DNA of 7,978 nucleotides, taken from NCBI GenBank assembly GCA_002779065.1, contig PEXL01000052.1:1-7978 (forward strand), written 5' to 3'. The position numbers and the translations under genes are program-made. The notes under the pieces are model-generated. The model was not told the DNA's origin. It worked only from the letters and a program-made list of their open reading frames with translations, and ran no database searches. This document shows positions 1 through 4,327 of this stretch, in pieces (position 1 is the first letter of the stretch; each line of letters begins with the position of its first letter). The stretch comes from Candidatus Diapherotrites archaeon CG08_land_8_20_14_0_20_34_12. Lineage in GTDB: Archaea; Iainarchaeota; Iainarchaeia; Iainarchaeales; 0-14-0-20-34-12.

Positions 1-3
1 TAA

Positions 4-56
4 CCCTAAAAAAACAAAAGTTTTTTTGGGCCCATGAAAGCTTTGCTTTCATAGGG
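4..56. repeat. Two tandem GGG/CCC-clamped hairpins
   Basis: Two hairpins abut with no spacer. The first (4-30) pairs CCC 4-6 with GGG 28-30, leaves T7 unpaired, then pairs AAAAAAAC 8-15 with GTTTTTTT 20-27 around an AAAA loop. The second (31-56) pairs CCC 31-33 with GGG 54-56, then ATGAAAGC 34-41 with GCTTTCAT 45-52 around a TTT loop, leaving A53 unpaired. T7 and A53 are complementary, so CCCT 4-7 could instead pair with AGGG 53-56 and enclose both inner stems in a junction. No gene is visible in 1-181. The element may terminate transcription from either side or be a small intergenic repeat; which strand is transcribed cannot be told. Confidence 0.6.
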
Positions 57-117
57 AAGGCCAAAATAAGTTCAAATATTAATGTCTTTTACTATAGAAT
101 TAGCCTAAACTAACCAA

Positions 118-135
118 GCCTAAATATATTTAGGC
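118..135. repeat. 18-bp perfect palindrome
   Basis: GCCTAAATATATTTAGGC is identical to its own reverse complement. As RNA it would form a seven-pair stem with a TATA loop. It lies 47 bases beyond the rpl12 stop and just past the likely rpl12 terminator, so it may be a second terminator hairpin, or a protein-binding site. The 10-mer TTTAGGCATA at its right edge (129-138) recurs at 7495-7504 inside another hairpin. Confidence 0.6.
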
Positions 136-138
136 ATA

Positions 139-179
139 CCCCCTCTTTCCAAATAAATGGAAAATAAAAAAGGAGGGGG
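139..179 (-). terminator. Probable terminator of the rpl1-rpl10-rpl12 operon
   Basis: On the minus strand, just two bases beyond the rpl12 stop, CCCCCTC (173-179) pairs with GAGGGGG (139-145). Inside lie a T-rich tract (TTTTTTATTTT, 161-171) and a small inner stem pairing 146-150 with 159-163. Archaeal RNA polymerase terminates mainly at T-rich tracts, so the run immediately after the gene is the strongest part of the call; the stem may also stabilise the RNA 3' end. Confidence 0.65.
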
Positions 180-181
180 CT

Positions 182-478
182 TTAACCGAATAAAGCGCTA
201 AGCCCTGAAGCTGCTTCTTCTTCTGTCTTCTTTTCATCAACTTTCTTTTCTTCTTTAGCTGGTGCTGCTGAAGCTGCTGCGGCTGGTGCTGCTACCTGCA
301 CAATTGAAGCTTTCTTAATTGCTTCATCTATATTTACGTCTTTCAATGAAGCTACTAATGCTTTAATCTTAGATGTATCAGCTTGCACGCCTGCTGCTTC
401 TAACACTTTCTTCACACCTGCTTCCTCTACCGGCTTCCCTGTAGAATGAAGAAGCAATGCAGAATATATGTACTCCAT
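182..478 (-). CDS. rpl12: Large-subunit ribosomal protein P1 (archaeal L12)
   Basis: This is the acidic stalk protein that dimerises on L10 and recruits translation GTPases to the ribosome. The 98-residue product has the full archaeal P1 plan: an N-terminal helical dimerisation domain beginning MEYIYSALLLH (about 1-60), an Ala/Pro hinge (about 62-74), a charged Lys/Glu stretch (about 75-90) and the conserved C-terminal factor-binding tail ending SGLSALFG (archaeal proteins more often have GLGALFG). The start is firm: GGAGG at 486-490 lies seven bases before the ATG. It is the last gene of the rpl1-rpl10-rpl12 operon, 38 bases after rpl10, and is followed by a hairpin with a T tract. Nothing is truncated. 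Family assignment is near certain from sequence alone. Confidence 0.97.
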   Translation of the reverse strand: MEYIYSALLLHSTGKPVEEAGVKKVLEAAGVQADTSKIKALVASLKDVNIDEAIKKASIVQVAAPAAAASAAPAKEEKKVDEKKTEEEAASGLSALFG

Positions 479-516
479 AATTTAACCTCCATAAGCATGA
501 TTTTAAGCTTCGGCTG

Positions 517-1359
517 CTAATGCTCTTTTATTAATGGTTTTATTCCATTAGCAATGCGAACAGCTTTTGCAATAATATCTTCTGTTGTATATTTAGTAAG
601 GAAATTTCCTTCTAATGCAACCCCCTTAGCTTCCTTAAATGCCTTTCCAACAAGCACTTCAATATTCTGCTTTGTAGGATAAGCCACTTCAACAGATAAA
701 TTGAAAGCAGTGTTGTATGCTTTCATGAAATTATTGAAATATTGGTCTGTGTCAATATCTAAAACTAATGGCAAAAATAATTCCCCTTTCTCATAAATTG
801 CCGCTGCATTTGTCCCAACCTTAAATGGCTTTAAATTAAGTGCACCCAAGACAGAACATACCTCAGCTTTAATTGGCTCTCCTTTCTTTGTTACTGTCTG
901 GTCTTCTGCAATTGAGATTGTTGCCCCCATTTTAACCTTAACACCAGCATTCTTGAAAGTTGTTAATGCCGGGCCTGGTGGCAATCCTGTATCACATGCA
1001 GGAACAACAATATCTTCTGGAGCTATCATTCCCGGCTTTGCTGAAGCTGGCTGTTTGCTCCTTTTAAGATAAGCAAACAGTTCAAATGCATTCATATTTG
1101 TAAATATTAAACCAACTGAACCTTTCACATAATCTTTTAATTTTGAATCCTTAATTCTGGAGTCGCCTAATGCTTTTAATACTATTTTTGTTTTTGAAAT
1201 TTTTACTACTGCATTAGGGATTAAACCTTTCCTTACCCTTTGAACTATGCTTGCTGGTGTATTTCTTAAATCAAGGACCGCTACAGATTCATATTTATTA
1301 AATAATTCCTTAATTTCCTTGAATTCAGACTCTTTCCATTTTCTCAAATGCATAGTCAT
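517..1359 (-). CDS. rpl10: Large-subunit ribosomal protein L10 (archaeal P0), short C-terminus
   Basis: L10/P0 anchors the P1 dimers to 23S rRNA at the GTPase-associated centre. The N-terminal rRNA-binding part (about 1-105) is followed by the P0-specific region with DTGLPPGPALTTFKNAGV (123-140), then a helical spine: the YPT segment with helix 231-250 and a second TTED segment (258-277). The protein stops at residue 280 with KPLIKEH. Archaeal P0 proteins are usually 300-350 residues, with more spine and an acidic tail ending like P1 (GLGALFG). That tail is absent here in every frame before rpl12. Read one base back, the end would give KRALAAEA and stop at 503-505, so a one-base loss in the A run at 526-529 is possible. 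The ATG touches the rpl1 stop with no gap; GAGGG at 1367-1371 lies seven bases upstream and favours it over the ATG two codons later. Confidence 0.95.
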   Translation of the reverse strand: MTMHLRKWKESEFKEIKELFNKYESVAVLDLRNTPASIVQRVRKGLIPNAVVKISKTKIVLKALGDSRIKDSKLKDYVKGSVGLIFTNMNAFELFAYLKRSKQPASAKPGMIAPEDIVVPACDTGLPPGPALTTFKNAGVKVKMGATISIAEDQTVTKKGEPIKAEVCSVLGALNLKPFKVGTNAAAIYEKGELFLPLVLDIDTDQYFNNFMKAYNTAFNLSVEVAYPTKQNIEVLVGKAFKEAKGVALEGNFLTKYTTEDIIAKAVRIANGIKPLIKEH

Positions 1360-2019
1360 TTAGATTCCCTCTGTAAACTTTACAGGTTTGCTCATTGTTT
1401 TTTTAACATAAATTGCCCTGACATTTGTCCTGTTTTGTGGCAATACCGCCAGAAGGGCATTATATGCTGTAAGAATATTATCTGCCAGATTTTCTAAAGA
1501 AGAATTCTCCTTCCCAATAACAACTTGGATCATTGGAACAATTTTATTATGCTTATTTGTAATTCTGATTGTTGTGCTGCTTGCTGCCAAAATTTCTTTA
1601 ATTTTAGCAGGGTTCTGCTCAACCATTACCGGCATTTTTCCTTTTGGGGCTAAATGCTGGCCCAAATATTTACCAACGCTTAACATGGTTGGCCCGGCTT
1701 CAGCCATTAAAACATCATATTCTAAAATTTTAGCAATTTGCTGCTTTTGAATATTGGGAATTTCTTCATCCATAACTATTTCATTAAATAAACCCTTAAC
1801 AGATTCTGCAAAGCTCTTTGTCTTTGCAAATAAAATAGAGGTAACTTTTTCTTTTCCTGTTGCATATGGCATATTTGCCTTTACATCAATCTGGCTGTTT
1901 GGCTTTTTCAAATCCAAGCCTTTAAAAGTAACAATAAATTCCACAGACTGTACAAAGTTTCTTTGTTTTGATTCGGTCTGCATCTTTTCCAGATGTTTCA
2001 GGATTATTTTCTTATCCAA
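1360..2019 (-). CDS. rpl1: Large-subunit ribosomal protein L1
   Basis: L1 forms the mobile stalk at the E site and releases deacylated tRNA; in some methanogens it also represses its own mRNA. Recognisable blocks are the N-terminal RNA-binding strand with FKGLDLKKPNSQIDV (about 32-46), the domain-hinge signature LGQHLAPKGKMP (119-130) and the C-terminal NVRAIYVKKTMSKPVKF (about 199-215). I place the start at the TTG at 2017-2019, giving 219 residues that begin MDKKIILKHLEKM, because AGGAGG at 2028-2033 lies eight bases upstream. The open frame extends to a GTG at 2035-2037, but that start would put the Shine-Dalgarno inside the gene. First gene of the rpl1-rpl10-rpl12 operon. In many archaea rpl11 lies directly upstream; here a toxin-antitoxin pair intervenes. 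Confidence 0.96.
   Translation of the reverse strand: MDKKIILKHLEKMQTESKQRNFVQSVEFIVTFKGLDLKKPNSQIDVKANMPYATGKEKVTSILFAKTKSFAESVKGLFNEIVMDEEIPNIQKQQIAKILEYDVLMAEAGPTMLSVGKYLGQHLAPKGKMPVMVEQNPAKIKEILAASSTTIRITNKHNKIVPMIQVVIGKENSSLENLADNILTAYNALLAVLPQNRTNVRAIYVKKTMSKPVKFTEGI
1981..1995 (-). promoter_or_regulatory. Candidate autoregulatory hairpin inside the rpl1 mRNA
   Basis: On the minus strand CATCT and AGATG pair around a GGAAA loop, about 24-38 bases into the gene from the TTG start. Below it CTG and CAG can pair across a one-sided AAA internal loop, giving two short helices with an asymmetric loop. In Methanococcus vannielii the L1 repressor site lies about 30 bases inside the L1 gene. 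The position agrees, but I could not match the L1-site sequence, so function is inference. Confidence 0.3.
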
Positions 2020-2027
2020 ACTAAAAA

Positions 2028-2033
2028 CCTCCT
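2028..2033 (-). promoter_or_regulatory. Shine-Dalgarno deciding the rpl1 start
   Basis: AGGAGG on the minus strand lies eight bases before the TTG at 2017-2019. It falls inside the reading frame if the upstream GTG at 2035-2037 were used, so it argues for the TTG start. GGAGG-type sites elsewhere in the window sit at the same distance. Confidence 0.75.
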
Positions 2034-2055
2034 GCACTAAGGCAGTAAGCGGTTC

Positions 2056-2069
2056 GGCTCCTAAGAGCC
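2056..2069 (-). promoter_or_regulatory. Hairpin in the rpl1 leader
   Basis: GGCTC and GAGCC form a perfect five-pair stem with a TTAG loop (minus-strand reading). It lies 37 bases upstream of the TTG start, within the predicted 5' untranslated region. It is GC-rich against an AT-rich background. It could be an L1-binding leader element or a spacer fold; no function is shown. Confidence 0.35.
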
Positions 2070-2101
2070 AAAATGCGCGATAATTACATTATATTTTCTA
2101 C

Positions 2102-2125
2102 TAAAGGTTTAAATATCTACCTTTA
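2102..2125. promoter_or_regulatory. rpl1 promoter (TATA box) within a 7-bp inverted repeat
   Basis: The minus strand carries TATTTAAA at 2108-2115, a good archaeal TATA box that would start transcription near 2085 and leave a leader of about 65 bases before rpl1. Perfect arms TAAAGGT (2102-2108) and ACCTTTA (2119-2125) bracket it, an arrangement typical of an operator. A weaker AT-rich alternative box lies at about 2087-2096. Confidence 0.55.
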
Positions 2126-2170
2126 AGAGCATGTAAACCGATCAACTCCTATGTTGTTTAGAAATCAGCT

Positions 2171-2212
2171 CATTAGTTTATATATTTCTAATGAAAAGTA
2201 TTTAAACTAATG
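2171..2212. promoter_or_regulatory. 42-bp palindromic operator/promoter of the toxin-antitoxin pair
   Basis: Perfect 10-bp arms CATTAGTTTA (2171-2180) and TAAACTAATG (2203-2212) flank a centre that continues pairing at most positions. The left arm contains TTTATATA (2177-2184), a plus-strand TATA box suited to initiation near 2208. The right arm, read on the minus strand, holds a TTTAAATA box (2199-2206) facing it. AbrB-fold antitoxins commonly bind palindromes over their own promoter, so this is the natural autoregulatory site. Confidence 0.65.
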
Positions 2213-2236
2213 GTGGCATGATTAATATGTGATTAT

Positions 2237-2467
2237 ATGAGTATCGAAATAGCACAAATAAAATTAAGCAAGGGCTATCAATTTACCTTGCCCGCAAAAA
2301 TAAGAAAAAAACATGATTTAGCCATAGGCCAAACAATAGAAATAATTGACTTGGGCAATAAAATCATCTTAAAGCCAACTAAGAAAAGAAATCTTATGGA
2401 CCTTGTAGGGAAATTTAAAAGTGATATGGCTTTTGATGCAGTAGTTGAACATGATGAAATTATTTAG
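2237..2467 (+). CDS. vapB: AbrB/SpoVT-fold antitoxin (VapB-like)
   Basis: This is a DNA-binding antitoxin expected to neutralise the PIN toxin encoded next and to repress the shared promoter. Residues 7-48 show the swapped-hairpin AbrB signature: SKGYQFTLPAKIRKKHDLAIGQTIEI followed by GNKIILKP, matching the family pattern of SKG, a short strand, P.IR, L..G and a closing R/K-P. The tail (about 53-76), with DLVGKF, FDAVVEHD and a terminal II, looks like the toxin-binding segment of archaeal VapB proteins. GTGAT at 2229-2233 lies three bases before the ATG, the same register as the window's other ribosome sites. The gene runs against the flanking ribosomal genes and ends 12 bases before the toxin. 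Symbol by family, not by a recognised orthologue. Confidence 0.85.
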   Translation: MSIEIAQIKLSKGYQFTLPAKIRKKHDLAIGQTIEIIDLGNKIILKPTKKRNLMDLVGKFKSDMAFDAVVEHDEII

Positions 2468-2479
2468 ACAATATTAAGT

Positions 2480-2887
2480 ATGACGATATTTATTGATTCT
2501 TGTACCTTAATTTCTTTTATGTCAAAACAGGAAAAAAACTTTGACAAAGCAGTGAAAATTATTACTGCTATTGAAAATTCAACAATAAATGCGGTTTACA
2601 CTGATTATATTTTAGATGAGATATTGACTTGCATACGAAAACATTACGGAATAAAAGCATCACTTGAAGCCTTAGATGTTTTGATAGCTTCAAAAATACA
2701 AATGGTTAAAGTAGAAGAAAAACATATCAGAACTGCTATAGAAATTTTCAGGAAATATCCTAAACTAAGTTTTACTGACGCAATAAGTGTAGCAGTTATG
2801 ATTGAAAAAAATATTGAAAATATTTGCTCATTTGATTCAGATTTTGATTCAATCCCGAGGATAAGAAGGCTTGAAGAAATAAACTAA
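2480..2887 (+). CDS. vapC: PIN-domain ribonuclease toxin (VapC-like)
   Basis: PIN toxins are Mg-dependent endoribonucleases, in archaea and bacteria often cutting tRNA or rRNA. The 135-residue protein is a single PIN domain of normal size, with the acidic site intact: Asp6 in IFIDSCTL, Glu47 in ILDEILT, Asp100 in SFTDAISVAVM and Asp119 in ICSFDSDFD. The full acidic set suggests it is active. No Shine-Dalgarno precedes the ATG, so translation may be coupled to the antitoxin 12 bases upstream. It ends 18 bases from the convergent rpl11 stop. The actual RNA target cannot be read from the sequence. An unrelated PIN role such as RNA processing is possible, but the AbrB partner makes toxin-antitoxin far more likely. 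Confidence 0.87.
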   Translation: MTIFIDSCTLISFMSKQEKNFDKAVKIITAIENSTINAVYTDYILDEILTCIRKHYGIKASLEALDVLIASKIQMVKVEEKHIRTAIEIFRKYPKLSFTDAISVAVMIEKNIENICSFDSDFDSIPRIRRLEEIN

Positions 2888-2905
2888 ATAAAAGAAGAAA
2901 AGGGA

Positions 2906-3385
2906 TTACTTCTTCAAAAGTATGCTATCATATTTGCCAGCATCAACATCCTTCATTATTTCTTTTGCCCTTTTTCCTTCAACAGTTATGCCCATGCTAT
3001 CACAGGTACCAATTACCTCTTTTGCCATTTTCTTTGGCTCATATGAGGACATTTTTTCCCCTTTACTCTCTGCAATTGTTTTTACTTGTGCCATTGTCAG
3101 ATTTCCTGTTTTTTCCAGTTTGGCATTTGCTGCCCCTTTCGGGGCGTTTGCTGCTTTTTTAATTAATGCGGATGTCGGAGGGCTTCCAACAGAAATCTCA
3201 AATGTTTTTTTAGAAGAATTAACATCCACTTCTACAGGAACTGTCATTCCTTCAAACTTCTTTGTTTGTTCATTTATTTTGGCTACCACTTGTCCAATAT
3301 TTACACCTAAAGGCCCTAATGCCGGCCCTAGAGGTGCACCGGCTGTGGCTTTTCCACCTTCTACCATTACTTTTATCTTTGGCAT
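2906..3385 (-). CDS. rpl11: Large-subunit ribosomal protein L11
   Basis: L11 binds the GTPase-associated region of 23S rRNA beside the stalk. The 159-residue protein has the N-terminal domain with the proline/glycine signature APLGPALGPLGVNIGQVV (17-34) and the C-terminal rRNA-binding domain (about 72-146), closed by GTCDSMGITVEG (126-137). AGGTGA at 3390-3395 lies four bases before the ATG, fixing the start. It is the last gene of the secE-nusG-rpl11 operon, 46 bases after nusG. Its 3' end converges with the toxin gene, whereas many archaea have rpl1 directly downstream. Confidence 0.97.
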   Translation of the reverse strand: MPKIKVMVEGGKATAGAPLGPALGPLGVNIGQVVAKINEQTKKFEGMTVPVEVDVNSSKKTFEISVGSPPTSALIKKAANAPKGAANAKLEKTGNLTMAQVKTIAESKGEKMSSYEPKKMAKEVIGTCDSMGITVEGKRAKEIMKDVDAGKYDSILLKK

Positions 3386-3431
3386 ATGTTCACCTGATTT
3401 TTATAATCCATCAATTGTGCGTAAATATACA

Positions 3432-3872
3432 TTAATCTTTCAGCAAGCGGATACTTTCAGCTTTAATTGTAACAGGAATTTTTACTGCTGCTTCCATTAA
3501 TTCAACTGTTACTTCTTCCTTAGCGTCATTTACCCTCATAATTATTGCTTTTTCTCCCTTAAATGGCCCGCTTACAAGCTGTACCTTAGCTCCTTGTTTT
3601 AAAGTTTTCATCAAGGGCTTTGCTTCCAGCAATGAAGTTAATTCTTCAATCTTAATTTCCCCGCCAACAATTCCTCTTCCTTTTATGTGCGGGATGTCCA
3701 TGATTGCCCTTTTCATTGTTTCATCCGTATCCCCTTCAATTAAAATATAACCTTTCAATCCTGGAAGAACAGTTAAAGAATAAACTGGAAGATTTTCTTC
3801 CTCAAGTTTTTTCTTGAGCATATCAACAACTAAACTTTCTTGTCCAACAGTAGTTCTAATAGAAAAAATCAT
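3432..3872 (-). CDS. spt5: Transcription elongation factor Spt5 (archaeal NusG)
   Basis: Archaeal Spt5 clamps RNA polymerase over the DNA, with Spt4, and couples transcription to translation. The 146-residue protein has an NGN domain (about 1-83, beginning MIFSIRTTVGQE and containing PGLKGYILIEG) and a KOW domain (about 93-140, with VQLVSGPFKGEKAIIMRVN). The frame opens at a GTG (3879-3881) that would overlap secE. I prefer the ATG at 3870-3872: archaeal homologues begin at that methionine, and GGTG lies six bases upstream. With this start only one base separates it from the secE stop, suggesting translational coupling. Upstream of rpl11 in the same operon, the usual archaeal order. Confidence 0.95.
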   Translation of the reverse strand: MIFSIRTTVGQESLVVDMLKKKLEEENLPVYSLTVLPGLKGYILIEGDTDETMKRAIMDIPHIKGRGIVGGEIKIEELTSLLEAKPLMKTLKQGAKVQLVSGPFKGEKAIIMRVNDAKEEVTVELMEAAVKIPVTIKAESIRLLKD

Positions 3873-3873
3873 T

Positions 3874-4059
3874 TCAAGCACCCAAATTTGTCATTGTGAA
3901 AAACAAAATTACGATAAAACCTATTAAAGCCAGCAAAAGAATTCCAAGTGTAGTTACCTTAACCATCATGCTGAATTCTTTCCAGTCTGGTTTCTTTGAA
4001 ATTGTAATTACTCTTTTTGATTGTTCTAAAAATTCTTTTATCATAGCTAAAATATTCAT
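3874..4059 (-). CDS. secE: Preprotein translocase subunit SecE (Sec61 gamma)
   Basis: SecE is the small clamp subunit of the SecYE translocon. The 61-residue product has an amphipathic N-terminal helix (IKEFLEQSKRVITISKKPDWKEF, about 7-29) and one membrane helix (about 35-57, TTLGILLLALIGFIVILFF), the standard archaeal architecture and size. The frame could start at TTG 4087-4089, adding ten poor residues. I chose the ATG at 4057-4059 because GTGAT lies three bases upstream, in the same register as other sites here. The ATG at 4042-4044 is a further alternative. First gene of the secE-spt5-rpl11 operon, downstream of ftsZ as in many archaea. Confidence 0.9.
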   Translation of the reverse strand: MNILAMIKEFLEQSKRVITISKKPDWKEFSMMVKVTTLGILLLALIGFIVILFFTMTNLGA

Positions 4060-4148
4060 GCAATCACAGTCAATATTAATTAATTTCAATATACATAAAA
4101 TAAAGAATTAAAAACCGTAGTTTACTCTAAAAAGTAAAAGCCCTTAGG

Positions 4149-4157
4149 TTTTTATAC
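4149..4157 (-). promoter_or_regulatory. Probable promoter of the secE-spt5-rpl11 operon
   Basis: GTATAAAAA on the minus strand is a good archaeal TATA box, preceded by the A-rich GATAA. It would start transcription near 4126, giving a leader of about 65 bases that includes a weak hairpin (TTTACT 4121-4126 with AGTAAA 4133-4138). A second candidate box (TATATT, about 4088-4093) would give an almost leaderless secE transcript. Confidence 0.5.
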
Positions 4158-4221
4158 TTATCCTGTAACAATTTTCTCTTTCTTTTCTTTTGAAACGCCT
4201 AGCTAGTTTTTCTTTCTTTTG

Positions 4222-4252
4222 GCACAAATAAAACCTAACGGTTTTATTGTGC
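4222..4252. repeat. Long hairpin with single bulge in the ftsZ-secE spacer
   Basis: GCACAA (4222-4227) pairs with TTGTGC (4247-4252), A4228 is unpaired, and TAAAACC (4229-4235) pairs with GGTTTTA (4240-4246) around a TAAC loop: 13 pairs in all. It directly abuts the next hairpin. The rest of the 4090-4327 spacer is a polypyrimidine-rich stretch (about 4171-4220) and the secE promoter; I see no gene in it. Confidence 0.6.
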
Positions 4253-4276
4253 ATTAAAATCCTTTTGGATTTTAAT
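4253..4276. repeat. Perfect 10-bp hairpin in the ftsZ-secE spacer
   Basis: ATTAAAATCC pairs perfectly with GGATTTTAAT around a TTTT loop, starting at the base after the preceding hairpin. Three further pairs (TGC 4250-4252 with GCA 4278-4280) can form across an unpaired T4277, competing with the clamp of its neighbour. Confidence 0.6.
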
Positions 4277-4287
4277 TGCAACCTACA

Positions 4288-4322
4288 TTCTCTTTTTCTC
4301 TTTAGAAAAGAGAAAAAGAGAA
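4288..4322 (-). terminator. Probable ftsZ terminator, 16-bp perfect stem
   Basis: The 16 bases 4288-4303 are the exact reverse complement of 4307-4322, with a three-base loop. On the minus strand the stem begins five bases after the ftsZ stop, and its first arm is a nearly pure T/C run with five consecutive Ts, which suits archaeal T-tract termination. It implies that ftsZ is transcribed separately from secE, at least in part. Confidence 0.65.
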
Positions 4323-4327
4323 GGCGG

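Noticed and set aside
1..10. Telomere-like TAACCCTAAA at the window start
   Set aside because: It is a single occurrence and part of a hairpin arm; the neighbouring genes are archaeal.
1754..2083. Plus-strand open frame antisense to rpl1 and its leader
   Set aside because: It overlaps a conserved ribosomal protein gene and its leader and has no ribosome site or recognisable domain.
2218..2232. Four-codon upstream frame (MINM) before the antitoxin start
   Set aside because: Such tiny frames are frequent by chance in AT-rich leaders, and the GGTGG one base before it is too close to act as a ribosome site.
2892..2914. AAGAAG/CTTCTT inverted repeat between the toxin gene and rpl11
   Set aside because: Six weak pairs with an 11-base loop and no T tract on either strand; too weak to call a terminator.
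2922..3500. Plus-strand open frames antisense to rpl11 and nusG
   Set aside because: They run across two clearly coding minus-strand genes and their spacer, and show no domain signal.
3896..4111. Plus-strand open frame antisense to secE
   Set aside because: It is the mirror of the SecE membrane helix; hydrophobic antisense translation is expected there.
4171..4220. Polypyrimidine tracts resembling a simple repeat
   Set aside because: CT-rich runs without a consistent repeat unit; described only as part of the spacer. No tRNA, rRNA or CRISPR structure was seen anywhere in the window.
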